Translations under genes and position numbers: made by a program
Assembly (NCBI RefSeq): GCF_000344615.1
Contig: NZ_KB467824.1
Location: 4,367,767 to 4,431,766 of the forward strand
Direction: 5' to 3'
Source of the DNA: Janthinobacterium sp. CG3
Lineage (GTDB): Bacteria; Pseudomonadota; Gammaproteobacteria; Burkholderiales; Burkholderiaceae_D
DNA length: 64,000 nucleotides
Notes under the pieces: generated by a model
Seen by the model: only the letters and a program-made list of their open reading frames with translations
Told to the model about the DNA's origin: nothing
Databases searched by the model: none
In this document: positions 1-8,247 of the stretch, one piece after another
Layout of the letters: each line of letters starts with the position of its first letter
How positions within the stretch are numbered: position 1 is the first letter of the stretch

Positions 1-414
1 CTGGTGGTCGACGAGGAGCGCGAGTTCGGCGTGGCCGACGACTACCGCCGCCAGCTGAAGATCCGCTGTTCGAGCGTGCTGCAGCGGGTGGTCAACCTGT
101 CCGGCGGCAACCAGCAGAAGGTGGTGCTGGCGAAGTGGTTGTTTTCGCGGCCCGACGTGCTGATCCTCGACGAGCCCAGCCGCGGCATCGACGTCGGCGC
201 CAAGTACGAGATCTACAGCATCATCAGCGACCTAGCCGCGGAGGGTAAATGCATCATCATGATCTCGTCGGAGATGCCGGAACTGCTCGGCATGTGCGAC
301 CGGATCTACGTGATGAACGAAGGCAGTTTCGCAGCAGAACTTAGCGCAGCAGACGCATCGCAGGAAAACATCATGCGTGCGATCGTCAAACATGGAGACA
401 AGTATGGGAAATAA
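1..414 (+). CDS. mmsA: Monosaccharide ABC transporter ATP-binding protein, C-terminal part (MmsA/GguA type)
   Basis: The 5' end lies outside the window; frame 1 is open from base 1. The visible 137 residues are the second nucleotide-binding domain of a two-domain sugar importer ATPase (XylG/MglA/GguA family): an ABC signature LSGGNQQKV, a Walker B VLILDEPSRGIDVGAKYEIY and a switch-region SSEMPELLGMCDR. The protein would sit on the cytoplasmic face and power monosaccharide import. It overlaps the start of the permease gene by 11 bases, so the two are very likely translationally coupled. Assignment to the MmsA/GguA branch rather than XylG relies mainly on the partner permease. Confidence 0.9.
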   Translation: MVVDEEREFGVADDYRRQLKIRCSSVLQRVVNLSGGNQQKVVLAKWLFSRPDVLILDEPSRGIDVGAKYEIYSIISDLAAEGKCIIMISSEMPELLGMCDRIYVMNEGSFAAELSAADASQENIMRAIVKHGDKYGK

Positions 415-1651
415 ATTCGCCACCGACGCCGCCGAACCGGCCGCCGTCACCGTGGAGCAGGCGCGACAGCAGGGCAAGCCGGCCGCCCCGGCCGCGAAAA
501 GCTACGCCGGCTTCCTCAAAAACAATATGCGCGACTACGGCATGCTGCTGTCGCTGATCGTCATCATGGGCTTCTTCCAGGTGATGACCGACGGCACCCT
601 GATGCAGCCGCTCAACCTGACCAACCTGGTACTGCAGAACAGCTATGTCGTCATCATGGCGCTGGGCATGCTGATGGTCATCGTCGCCGGCCACATCGAC
701 CTGTCGGTCGGCTCGGTGGTGGGCTTCATCGGCGCGCTGGCGGCGGTGCTGATCGTCAACTTCAACATGCACTTCGTCCCGGCCAGCATCATTTGCCTGG
801 CCGCCGGCGCGCTCATCGGCGGCGCCCAGGGTTACTTCGTCGCCTTCTTCCGCATCCCCTCGTTCATCGTCACGCTGGCCGGCATGCTGGTGTTCAAGGG
901 TTTGACGCTGGCGCTGCTGGCGGGCCAGTCGGTCGGCCCGTTCCCGCAGGGCTTCCAGATGCTCAGTTCCGGCTTCCTGCCGGACCCGTTCGCCCACGCC
1001 GACCTGCGCATGTTGTCGCTGCTGCTGGGCGTGGCGGCCGCCTGCGCCCTGCTCTACACGGCGCTGCGCGCCCGCGCCAGGCAACTCAAGCATGGCATGG
1101 AAAACGAGCCGTACGGCTTCTTCCTGGCCAAAAACGCCGTGTTCGCCGCCGTCATCGTCGGCTTTAGCTACCTGCTGGCCACCTACAAGGGCATGCCGAA
1201 CGTGCTGGTGGTGATGGCGGTGCTGATCGTCGCGTACACCTTCGTGAGCAACCGCACCGTGCTGGGCCGCCGCGTCTACGCCGTCGGCGGCAATGAAAAG
1301 GCGGCCAAGCTGTCCGGCATCAAGACCGAGCGCGTCAGCTTTTACACCTTCGTCAACATGGGCATGCTGGCGGCGCTGGCCGGCCTGGTGTTCGCGGCGC
1401 GCCTAAACACGGCCACGCCGAAGGCCGGCACCGGCTTCGAACTCGACGTCATCGCCGCCTGCTTCATCGGCGGCGCCTCGGCCTCGGGCGGCGTCGGCAA
1501 GGTGATGGGCGCGGTCATCGGCGCCTTCATCATGGGCGTGATGAACAACGGCATGTCGATCATGGGCATTGGCATCGACTACCAGCAAGTGATCAAGGGA
1601 CTGGTGCTGTTGGCCGCCGTGTTCGTGGACGTGTTCAACAAGAACAAGTAA
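404..1651 (+). CDS. mmsB: Monosaccharide ABC transporter permease (MmsB/GguB type)
   Basis: Inner-membrane permease of a sugar ABC importer, 415 residues. The ATG at 404 is preceded by GGAGA at 394-398 and overlaps the ATPase gene. Multiple hydrophobic segments, the family hallmark GHIDLSVGS (about residues 97-105) and PSFIVTLAGML are visible. Length over 400 residues and the charged central loop (RARARQLKHGMENEPYGFF) fit the MmsB/GguB and XylH group better than the shorter RbsC group. The periplasmic binding protein is not in the window, so the substrate is unknown. Transcription appears to stop at the terminator at 1692. Confidence 0.9.
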   Translation: MGNKFATDAAEPAAVTVEQARQQGKPAAPAAKSYAGFLKNNMRDYGMLLSLIVIMGFFQVMTDGTLMQPLNLTNLVLQNSYVVIMALGMLMVIVAGHIDLSVGSVVGFIGALAAVLIVNFNMHFVPASIICLAAGALIGGAQGYFVAFFRIPSFIVTLAGMLVFKGLTLALLAGQSVGPFPQGFQMLSSGFLPDPFAHADLRMLSLLLGVAAACALLYTALRARARQLKHGMENEPYGFFLAKNAVFAAVIVGFSYLLATYKGMPNVLVVMAVLIVAYTFVSNRTVLGRRVYAVGGNEKAAKLSGIKTERVSFYTFVNMGMLAALAGLVFAARLNTATPKAGTGFELDVIAACFIGGASASGGVGKVMGAVIGAFIMGVMNNGMSIMGIGIDYQQVIKGLVLLAAVFVDVFNKNK

Positions 1652-1691
1652 CGCCGAGTAGTAGACCTCGATTGTAGTCCCTCCCCCCTTC

Positions 1692-1719
1692 CGCCCGTTG
1701 CTTGCATCGGGCGTTTTTT
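1692..1719 (+). terminator. Rho-independent terminator after mmsB
   Basis: CGCCCG at 1692-1697 pairs with CGGGCG at 1708-1713 and is followed by six T residues (1714-1719), 41 bases after the mmsB stop. Confidence 0.85.
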
Positions 1720-1767
1720 ATTCGCAATACGAATATTGTATTTTTATTCGCAATACAAGTATATTGC
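1720..1767. promoter_or_regulatory. Paired palindromic operators upstream of hipB
   Basis: ATTCGCAATAC occurs twice, at 1720-1730 and 1746-1756. Each copy starts an inverted repeat: CAATA-CGAA-TATTG at 1725-1738 and GCAATA-CAAGTA-TATTGC at 1750-1767. The two sites are 26 bp apart in a very AT-rich leader that differs from the surrounding GC-rich DNA. By analogy with HipB/XRE antitoxins, which autorepress from such repeats, these are probably the operators of the downstream hipB-like gene. The role is inferred. Confidence 0.55.
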
Positions 1768-1820
1768 TATTATTCGTTTTTAGAATATATTTTAAATAGC
1801 CGTATTCCAGGAATTGCTAG

Positions 1821-2081
1821 ATGAAGCAGCTCATTTCCACAGATAACCAGCTAGGCCATCTATTGCAAGGCCATCGCAAGGCCAAAGGATGGACGCAAGA
1901 ACAGCTTGCCCAGAAAGCCGGTATCAGTCAGGCGCGTCTGTCCGTTCTTGAACTCAATCCAGGCCGTCTGACCGTGGAGCGCTTAATCCGCATCATGGGC
2001 GCACTGGGGCTGGAAATGACGATCCAGGAAAAAGTCGATGCGTCCAGCGAAACAGCCTCGGCCCAACAGTCGGATTGGTGA
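1821..2081 (+). CDS. hipB: HipB-family XRE antitoxin/repressor
   Basis: An 86-residue helix-turn-helix protein with the core RKAKGWTQEQLAQKAGISQARLSVLE (residues 19-44), typical of HipB/XRE regulators, and a C-terminal LGLEMTIQEK strand that fits the HipB dimer strand. It follows two palindromic operators. Its stop overlaps the start of the hipA remnant by one base (TGATG), the usual hipBA arrangement. The gene looks intact although its toxin partner is destroyed, so it may persist as a stand-alone repressor. Confidence 0.8.
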   Translation: MKQLISTDNQLGHLLQGHRKAKGWTQEQLAQKAGISQARLSVLELNPGRLTVERLIRIMGALGLEMTIQEKVDASSETASAQQSDW

Positions 2082-2950
2082 TGGGACGCCCATCAAAAAC
2101 ACAGACGCTGATCGTCTGGATGAACGGAGAGCAAGTAGGCGCCTGGAGCGTGTCCGCACGCGGCGAACCATCGCTTACCTATGCTGAAAGCTGGTTTGCC
2201 TCCCCTGCCTTGCGCGCCCTTTCGCTGTCCCTGCCGGCGATCCGCAGCAACCCTTGCGTCCGCGGCAAGGTTGTCGACGATTTTTTCGATAACCTATCTG
2301 CCTGATAGCGACATCATCCGAAAACGTCTGCAGTCCAAATTCAAGGCTTCGGACACCGGAGCCTTTGAACTGTTGGCCGCAGTAGGCCGCGATTGTGTTG
2401 GGGCCATCCAACTTCTACCGCCGGGCGAAGCGCCCGAAGGATTCGACAGCGTCGACGCGCTTCCCTTGGACGACAGTGGCGTTGAACATCTCTTGCAACG
2501 TACAGTCGCTGCTCCGGGCGCCCTGGTGCCCGAGGATGAAGACGATTTGCGCCTCTCTATTGCCGGCGCCCAAAAAAAGACCGCATTGATTTGGCATAGC
2601 GGTGCCTGGTGCAAACCGCTGCGGACGACCCCAACCACCCATATCTTCAAGTTGCCGCTAGGCCCGGTCGGCAATCGCCGCGCCGAAAGGTAAAAATGGC
2701 GATGGCTTGGCTCGGCAAGAACCGGCATTATCTTGCGGACGGCATACAACGCCGCCACATCTTGACGACCCTGCAAAAATGCGGCTATGGCGACTCGCCC
2801 GATAAGCTGGTTGACGAGCTGATCGCCCAGACACCGGACGTGATCGACCGGGTCGCGGCGGAACTCCCGCGGGATTTTCCCGCCGGCTTGGCCAAAGCTA
2901 TTTTCGACGGCCTGCGCGTATCCGCCGCCCGCCTCTCCAGCCAGGAATAA
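2081..2950 (+). pseudogene. hipA: hipA toxin kinase remnant (frameshift and internal deletion)
   Basis: Three reading-frame blocks together give a HipA-like protein. Block 1 (2081-2305, frame 2) holds the N-terminus and ends in DDFFDNLSA. Block 2 continues one frame later from about 2297 with LPDSDIIRKRL and runs to HIFKLPLG near 2663, ending at 2693; it includes the LSIAGAQKK motif. Block 3 (about 2690-2950, frame 2) carries the C-terminal MAMAWLGKNRHY and IQRRH. The first break looks like a single-base insertion. At the second, roughly the middle third of a HipA (the kinase catalytic part) is missing. No functional Ser/Thr kinase can be made. Confidence 0.8.
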
Positions 2951-3034
2951 CTGTTCGATCCGGCAGGGCCGGTGGCGTTGCGGGCCCGATTCATCGATAC
3001 AATGGGCAATCAATTTAACCCGCGCGCTCCTGCC

Positions 3035-3415
3035 ATGCTCGAATTCCTCCTTCAACTTATCGGCGAGGGCCTGCTTCAACTGGTGCTCGAAGCGCTGGCC
3101 GAACTCGGATTCCATTCGCTGGCGGAACCGTTCCGGCGGCCCCCCAATCCCTGGCTTGCGGCGCTCGGCTATGCGCTTTTCGGCCTGTTGGCCGGCTTCA
3201 TCAGCCTGTTTATCGTGGAATCCCATTTTCTGAGGGAGAAGCCGCTGCAAATCCTGAACTTGATCGTCACGCCGGTGCTGGTGGGCTTTGCGATGGCGCA
3301 AATCGGCGCGTGGCGCGCCCGCCGCGGCGACGCCGTGCTGCGCATCGACCGCTTCGCCTACGCCTACCTGTTCGCGCTGGCGTTCGCCATCGTCCGCTTC
3401 TTGTGCGCGAAATAA
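3035..3415 (+). CDS. Small membrane protein of unknown function
   Basis: A 126-residue protein. An amphipathic N-terminus (MLEFLLQLIGEGLLQLVLEA) is followed by about three hydrophobic segments: LAALGYALFGLLAGFISLFIV, ILNLIVTPVLVGFAMAQIG, and AYLFALAFAIVRFL near the C-terminus. I do not recognise a family. The ATG at 3035 is chosen because the protein-like composition begins there; an in-frame ATG at 3002 would add 11 residues. The following 260 bases (3416-3678) hold no convincing gene. Confidence 0.6.
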   Translation: MLEFLLQLIGEGLLQLVLEALAELGFHSLAEPFRRPPNPWLAALGYALFGLLAGFISLFIVESHFLREKPLQILNLIVTPVLVGFAMAQIGAWRARRGDAVLRIDRFAYAYLFALAFAIVRFLCAK

Positions 3416-3678
3416 GCGTGCCGCTGACGGCCCAACAGCGCCGCGCGGTAGCCCCACCACGCCGTTTCCTCGTCATCGACACGGCGCCGCGGCCGCGCGC
3501 GCGCCAGCTGCGCGGCATCGAGCGCGCGGCGCCCGTTGTCAGCGGAAGACATGTTACGTTTGCTAACGAAAAGTTCTCGTAGAACACAGTTTCTCCATGA
3601 TATCGTACCGCTCACATTGAAAAACCGGTGTGCCGGGTGTCCACGCCGGCACGCACTCCATGACGATAAGGATGGCAT

Positions 3679-4413
3679 ATGACTCACACTCCGACACAAA
3701 ACCATCTGATCGCCGCATTGCCGGTGCCCGACTTCGAACGCCTGGCGCCGGCCCTGGAACTGGTGCCCCTGCCGCTGGGCGAACCCCTGTTCGACGCCGC
3801 CAGCCCGGCCGAGCACGTATACTTTCCGACGACGGCGGTGGTATCGCTGCTGGGCGACACCGCCGGCGGCGCGCTGGCCGAAATCGCCGTGGTCGGCAAC
3901 GAGGGCATCGTCGGCATCTCGCAACTGCTGGTCGGCGCCGTCGCGCCCAGCCGGGCCGTGGTGCAGAACGCCGGGCTGGCCTACCGGCTGAAGGCGCGCG
4001 TAATGCAGCAGGAATACAACAGCGGCGGGCCGGTGCTGCGACTGATGCTGCGCTACGCGAAAGTGCTGACCAGCCAGATGGAGCACACCGCCGCCTGCCA
4101 ACGCCAGCATTCGGTTGAACAGCAACTGTGCCGCATGTTGCTGCTCAGCCTGGACCGTTCGCCGTCGAGTTCGCTCGCCATCACCCAGGAGCTCAGCGCC
4201 ACCCTGCTTGGCGCCGGCCGCGAGGGCGTGATGCAGGCCGCCGTCAGCCTGCAACGCGCCGGGCTGATCAGCAACCGCCGCGGGCATATCGAAGTGCTCG
4301 ACCGCTCCGGCCTGAAAATGGCGGTGTGCGGCTGCTATTCGGCCGTCAAGGCCGAGGTCGACCGGCTGTTTTCCGACATCGGCAACGTCCACGCGGCGGC
4401 GCTCAGCGTATAG
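3679..4413 (+). CDS. Crp/Fnr-family transcriptional regulator
   Basis: A 244-residue protein with a cyclic-nucleotide-binding-like beta-barrel (roughly residues 25-125; LPLGEPLFDAASPAEHVYFPTTAVVSLL and VGNEGIVGISQLLVG) and a C-terminal winged helix (about 155-205; ELSATLLGAGREGVMQAAVSLQRAGLI). The effector-domain pattern is that of the Crp/Fnr subgroup often found alone in Oxalobacteraceae and lacks the FNR cysteines. AAGGATG precedes the ATG. A strong terminator follows at 4429. It is monocistronic, and nothing next to it suggests a regulon. Confidence 0.85.
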   Translation: MTHTPTQNHLIAALPVPDFERLAPALELVPLPLGEPLFDAASPAEHVYFPTTAVVSLLGDTAGGALAEIAVVGNEGIVGISQLLVGAVAPSRAVVQNAGLAYRLKARVMQQEYNSGGPVLRLMLRYAKVLTSQMEHTAACQRQHSVEQQLCRMLLLSLDRSPSSSLAITQELSATLLGAGREGVMQAAVSLQRAGLISNRRGHIEVLDRSGLKMAVCGCYSAVKAEVDRLFSDIGNVHAAALSV

Positions 4414-4428
4414 GCGCGGCAAGGATCG

Positions 4429-4456
4429 CAAAAAAGCAGCCTCGGCTGCCTTTTTT
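4429..4456 (+). terminator. Rho-independent terminator after the Crp/Fnr gene
   Basis: GCAGCC pairs with GGCTGC across a two-base loop (4436-4449), with six A before and six T after, so it could act on both strands. A near-identical stem recurs at the end of the atp operon (9091-9108). Confidence 0.8.
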
Positions 4457-4571
4457 GCGCAACGCGGCGCGCGCGCGACACGCGTCCGGCTACAAGCTCA
4501 ACGGTACACCCTTGTTGCGTGCCGCGCAGCACGCTATAGTAAGCGCATCATTGTTGATTTATTATTGAGCC

Positions 4572-4967
4572 ATGCTGAGCCGTATCCACCACGCAGCGAT
4601 CATCTGCTCGAATTACGACGTTTCCAAACGTTTCTATACCGAATGCCTGGGGCTGCGCATCGTGGCCGAGCATTACCGCGCCGAGCGCCAGTCGTACAAG
4701 CTCGACCTTGGCCTGCCCGACGGCGGGCAGATCGAGTTGTTTTCCTTCCCCGAGCGGCCGCCGCGGCCGTCCTATCCGGAGGCGCGCGGGCTGCGCCACC
4801 TGGCGTTCGAGGTCGCCGACGTGGCCCAGTGCAAGCGCGAACTGGAAGCCAAGGGCGTCGCCGTCGAGGACATCCGCGTCGACGAATACACCGGCAGGCG
4901 TTTCGTGTTCTTCGCCGACCCGGACCAGCTGCCGCTGGAATTGTACGAGGCGCCCGCCGGCGCGTAA
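4572..4967 (+). CDS. VOC-superfamily protein, YaeR/GloA2-like
   Basis: A 131-residue single-domain vicinal-oxygen-chelate protein. It starts MLSRIHHAAIICSNYDVSKRFY, where His6/His7 lie at the usual metal-ligand position, continues with GLRHLAFEVADV (second ligand region) and ends in FADPDQLPLELYEAP, with the C-terminal Glu ligand. Length and motifs match the YaeR/GloA2 group of putative lactoylglutathione lyase-like proteins; the true substrate is not evident. It stands alone between a terminator and the hisC remnant. Confidence 0.8.
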   Translation: MLSRIHHAAIICSNYDVSKRFYTECLGLRIVAEHYRAERQSYKLDLGLPDGGQIELFSFPERPPRPSYPEARGLRHLAFEVADVAQCKRELEAKGVAVEDIRVDEYTGRRFVFFADPDQLPLELYEAPAGA

Positions 4968-5053
4968 TGCCGAGGCGTCGCTGGCTCGTTTAAAACCAAG
5001 GGCGTATGCGGCCCTCGGGCAGAACAATAAGCACAACATAAACAGGAACGAGC

Positions 5054-5372
5054 ATGCGGAAGTTTTGCAGCGAGGGCGTCGAGCGGCTGGAACCGTACGT
5101 GCCGGGGGAGCAGCCGGCCGTCGCCGGCCTGGTCGAGCGAGGGGCTGCCGTCGGCCGCCAACTTCGTCTTCGCCCGCCACGGCCGGCACGACGCGGCGCG
5201 GCCGCAAGCGGCGCTGCGCGAGCGCAAGATCCTGGTGCGCCACTTCCGCAAGCCGCGCATCGAGCAGTTCCCGCGCATTTCCATCGGCACCGACGCGCCA
5301 TGCCAGGCGCTGGTGCAGGCGCTGCACCAACTATTTTCCGCGGAGGCCGGCGCCGCCGGCCGTCCGGCATAG
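5054..5372 (+). pseudogene. hisC: Histidinol-phosphate aminotransferase (hisC-type) remnant
   Basis: The first block (from ATG 5054, behind AGGAACGAG) reads [21 protein letters not shown], the typical HisC N-terminus. From about 5145, in another frame, the DNA encodes [13 protein letters not shown], then [14 protein letters not shown] and [19 protein letters not shown], the typical HisC C-terminus, ending at TAG 5370. About 260 residues, including the PLP-binding lysine region, are missing between the two blocks, and the join shifts the frame. The result is non-functional. It probably descends from a second HisC copy; whether an intact hisC exists elsewhere cannot be seen. Confidence 0.85.
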
Positions 5373-5406
5373 ACACCCAGCCACCCACCCGAGGAGTACC
5401 AAGCAT

Positions 5407-7131
5407 ATGAACAACCCCGTATTCGGCCGCACCCTGATCGCCGCCGCCGCCGCCCTCTGCTGCTACTGCGCGCAGGCGGCCTCGCTGGCGCCGGTGGCGG
5501 CGCAGCACGGCATGGTCGTATCGGCCCAGCACCTGGCCTCGCAAATCGGCGTCGACGTCTTGAAAAAGGGCGGCAACGCGGTCGACGCCGCCGTCGCGGT
5601 CGGCTACGCGCTGGCGGTGGTCTACCCGGCCGCCGGCAACCTCGGCGGCGGCGGCTTCATGACGATCCAGCTGGCCGACGGGCGCAAGACCTTCCTCGAC
5701 TTCCGCGAGAAGGCGCCGCTGGCGGCGACCGCGAATATGTACCTGGACGCCGACGGCAACGTCGTCAAGGGCCTCAGCTCGCGCGGCCACCTGGCCGTCG
5801 GCGTGCCCGGCACGGTGGCGGGGATGCAGTACGCGCTGGAGAAATACGGCACGATGAAGCGCGCCGCGCTGCTGGCGCCGGCGATCGCGCTGGCCGGGCG
5901 CGGCTTCGTGCTGGGCGAGGGCGACGTCGACCTGCTGCAAACGGCCACCGACGACTTCCGCAAGGACGCGCCGTCGGCGGCGATTTTCCTCCACCGCGGC
6001 GCCGCGTTCGAACAGGGGCAGAAGCTGGTGCAACGCGACCTGGCCAAGACGCTGGCGCTGATCAGCCGCAACGGCGCGGCCGGTTTCTACAAGGGTCCGG
6101 TCGGCGCCGCGCTGGTGGCCTCCAGCGCCGCCGGCAAGGGCATCCTGACGCAGGCCGACCTGGACCAGTACAAGGTGCGCGAGATGGCGCCGGTCGAATG
6201 CGACTACCGCGGCTACCGCGTGGTGTCGGCGCCGCCGCCAAGCTCGGGCGGCGTGGTCATTTGCGAGATCCTGAACATCGTCGAAGCCTATCCCTTGAAG
6301 GAAATGGGTTACCGCTCGGCCAGCGCGGTGCACCTGCAGATCGAGGCGATGCGCCACGCCTACGTCGACCGCAACAGCTACCTGGGCGACCCGGACTTCG
6401 TCAAGAATCCGATCGAGCGGCTGACCGACAAGGCCTACGCGGCCAAGGTGCGCGCGGCGATCGACCCGCTCAAGGCCGGCGTGTCGAAGGACATCAAGCC
6501 GGGCGTCGAACCCCACGAGGGCAGTAACACCACGCACTATTCGATCATCGACAAGGACGGCAACGCGGTCTCGGTCACCTATACGCTGAACGACTGGTTC
6601 GGCGCGAAGGTGACGGCGGCCAAGACCGGCGTGCTGCTCAACAACGAGATGGACGACTTCACCGTCAAAGTCGGCGTGCCGAACATGTACGGCTTGGTGC
6701 AGGGCGAGGCCAACGCCATCGCCCCCGGCAAGCGGCCGCTCAGCTCGATGAGCCCGACCATCGTCACGAAGGACGGCAAGCCGGTGCTGATCGTCGGCAC
6801 GCCGGGCGGCAGCCGCATCATTACCGCCGTGGTGCACACGCTGCTCAACGTCATCGACTACGGCATGAACATCCAGGAAGCCGTCGACGCGCCGCGCTTC
6901 CACCAGCAATGGCTGCCGGACGTCACCAACGTCGAACCGTTCGGCCTGAGCCCGGACACCGCCAAGCTCCTCGGCGGCATGGGCCACAACCTGGGCGCGG
7001 CGCAGCCGGCCAACCACGTCGCCGCCATCATCGTCGGCGCGCCCGCGCTGGGCGGCAAGCCGCGCGGCGCCAACCGCTATTACGGCGCCAACGACCCGCG
7101 CCGCAACACCGGCCAGGCGCTGGGGTACTAG
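5407..7131 (+). CDS. ggt: Gamma-glutamyltransferase
   Basis: A 574-residue secreted N-terminal-nucleophile enzyme that hydrolyses glutathione and transfers its gamma-glutamyl group in the periplasm. A signal peptide spans residues 1-25 (hydrophobic core, AQA cleavage site). Autocleavage should occur before Thr376 in SNTTHYSI, giving large and small subunits. Family motifs include GNLGGGGFM (78-84), RPLSSMSPTIV, GTPGGSRII and the final GASDP-like GANDPR. The ATG at 5407 follows GAGGAGTACC and fits the signal peptide; the frame stays open far upstream, but that part is not protein-like. It is followed by a strong hairpin without a T run. Confidence 0.95.
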   Translation: MNNPVFGRTLIAAAAALCCYCAQAASLAPVAAQHGMVVSAQHLASQIGVDVLKKGGNAVDAAVAVGYALAVVYPAAGNLGGGGFMTIQLADGRKTFLDFREKAPLAATANMYLDADGNVVKGLSSRGHLAVGVPGTVAGMQYALEKYGTMKRAALLAPAIALAGRGFVLGEGDVDLLQTATDDFRKDAPSAAIFLHRGAAFEQGQKLVQRDLAKTLALISRNGAAGFYKGPVGAALVASSAAGKGILTQADLDQYKVREMAPVECDYRGYRVVSAPPPSSGGVVICEILNIVEAYPLKEMGYRSASAVHLQIEAMRHAYVDRNSYLGDPDFVKNPIERLTDKAYAAKVRAAIDPLKAGVSKDIKPGVEPHEGSNTTHYSIIDKDGNAVSVTYTLNDWFGAKVTAAKTGVLLNNEMDDFTVKVGVPNMYGLVQGEANAIAPGKRPLSSMSPTIVTKDGKPVLIVGTPGGSRIITAVVHTLLNVIDYGMNIQEAVDAPRFHQQWLPDVTNVEPFGLSPDTAKLLGGMGHNLGAAQPANHVAAIIVGAPALGGKPRGANRYYGANDPRRNTGQALGY

Positions 7132-7138
7132 GGCGTCC

Positions 7139-7179
7139 GCCGCGCCGGCTGGCGCCCCAAGGGGCCAAGCCGGCGCGGC
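7139..7179. other. Strong GC-rich hairpin downstream of ggt
   Basis: GCCGCGCCGGCT at 7139-7150 is perfectly complementary to AGCCGGCGCGGC at 7168-7179, with a further inner stem. There is no T run, so it may stabilise the ggt mRNA 3' end or pause transcription rather than act as a classical terminator. Confidence 0.6.
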
Positions 7180-7283
7180 GCGCTCGCGCATGCACGCCTT
7201 TACTTGAGCGCGCGCAGCGCGCGGGCGCGCAATCCATGCGATACAGGACGGGCGGCCTTGTCGACAAGCAAGCACATCCGACT

Positions 7284-7880
7284 ATGCTTGACGCGCAGCG
7301 GCGGCGCTCAATGGAAAAAATGCGCACCTTCAATCAATCGCAGGGCATGTTTACAATCTACGACCCCGGCTACCACCGCGTCGCGCCGGAGCTGTCGACG
7401 CCGGCGCGCGCCGCGGCGGTCCGGTTCGAAGAGACGGTCCGGCGCGACAGCATCGAAACCGGCGCGTTTTTCAGCTGGGACGGAACCATGCTATCGAAGC
7501 GATCGGGCCTGGTCGATCATGCCAGGTTTCTTCCCCGCGATCTCGCCGGCACGGCCGGCGCGCTGTTCACCCACAACCACCCGTCGGGTCTGTCGTTTTC
7601 GTGCGCCGACGTGGGGAACGCCATCGGCCTCGGCCTGTCGGAGCTGCGCGCGGTATCCCCCGCCTACCGGCACGTCATGACGGCTATGCGCGCGTGGCCG
7701 AAGGAATCGACCATCCAAGGCGTGTATGATGAGGAATTAAGGCTGGCGTATGGCGATGTGGCGGACATGGTGAACCGCGGCGAGCTGTCGGTTCAATACG
7801 CCACCGCCGAAATCCACCATCGCGCGTGGGAACGGGCGTCCACCAGGCTGGGCTTGAACTATATTCGGGAGGCATCGTAG
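7284..7880 (+). CDS. Protein with HNHPSG (JAB/phage-toxin-like) motif, unknown function
   Basis: A 198-residue protein. The central LFTHNHPSGLSFSCADV (about residues 93-110) resembles the HxHPxG...SxxD metal motif of JAB/RadC-like domains and, more closely, the C-terminal domains of phage head-morphogenesis proteins and polymorphic toxins that carry THNHPSG-S-FS-xxD. It lacks a helix-turn-helix or UvrC-like part, so it is not RadC. Alternative ATGs at 7311 and 7320 are possible; none has a clear ribosome-binding site. The stop lies 3 bases before the next gene, suggesting a two-gene unit. A toxin-like role is only an inference. Confidence 0.55.
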   Translation: MLDAQRRRSMEKMRTFNQSQGMFTIYDPGYHRVAPELSTPARAAAVRFEETVRRDSIETGAFFSWDGTMLSKRSGLVDHARFLPRDLAGTAGALFTHNHPSGLSFSCADVGNAIGLGLSELRAVSPAYRHVMTAMRAWPKESTIQGVYDEELRLAYGDVADMVNRGELSVQYATAEIHHRAWERASTRLGLNYIREAS

Positions 7881-7883
7881 AAC

Positions 7884-8144
7884 ATGATGATCGATACGGC
7901 CATGCCGACTCTTGAGGAAATCTTGGCGCGCTCGAGCGCGCCGGAGGGACACGCCAACGACGTCATCGTTGGCGCCGGTAAGCTGGTGTACTGGAAGCGC
8001 CGCGCGGACCTCGACGGCAGCGAAGGCCTGACCTTCTTCGACGGCGACCTGCGCGACGTGCTGGAGCCGGACGACCCGCGCGTCGTCGCCGAACTGGAGC
8101 AAGAACACGCGCACCAGCGGCGGGGTCTGACCCTCGAGGTCTGA
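7884..8144 (+). CDS. Small acidic protein, putative partner of the HNHP-motif protein
   Basis: An 86-residue acidic protein (MMIDTAMPTLEEILARSSAP...) with no family I recognise. GGGAGG at 7867-7872 inside the preceding gene could serve as its ribosome-binding site, and it lies 3 bases after that gene. If the upstream protein is a toxin, this is the natural immunity candidate; this is inferred from position and size alone. Its last eight or so codons and its TGA lie inside a copy of an interspersed palindromic repeat (8121-8172), so the original C-terminus may have been replaced. Confidence 0.5.
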   Translation: MMIDTAMPTLEEILARSSAPEGHANDVIVGAGKLVYWKRRADLDGSEGLTFFDGDLRDVLEPDDPRVVAELEQEHAHQRRGLTLEV

Positions 8145-8172
8145 CCCCGGCCTTAGGCCTCTGCTTGATTTG
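8121..8172. repeat. Interspersed palindromic repeat, copy A
   Basis: The core GGGGTCTGACC ... GGTCTGACCCC forms a stem with one mismatch and is followed by a GC-rich arm ending CTTGATTTGA. Related copies lie at 8948-9026, 25321-25376 and 44235-44290. This copy supplies the end of the preceding reading frame. Confidence 0.7.
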
Positions 8173-8247
8173 ACTTCAGCAGCGCGGCAACATCCGCAGC
8201 CAGTGGCGATACTCTTCCTATATACGTTTTATTATGTGGAGCGCGCG

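Noticed and set aside
3364-3552. 62-codon minus-strand open frame (MSSADNGRRALDAAQL...)
   Set aside because: No ribosome-binding site, overlaps the end of the membrane-protein gene, composition not clearly protein-like; could be real but is not supported.
4708-5406. A long plus-strand open frame that would extend gamma-glutamyltransferase by more than 230 residues
   Set aside because: The extension is Arg/Pro-rich shadow coding over the VOC gene and the hisC remnant; the ATG at 5407 has a ribosome-binding site and begins a proper signal peptide.
4990-7275. 761-codon open frame on the minus strand opposite ggt
   Set aside because: His/Arg/Ala-rich composition typical of the antisense frame of a GC-rich gene; the plus-strand product is a clear enzyme family. 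The same applies to long open frames opposite atpA, atpD, mnmG, glmU and glmS.
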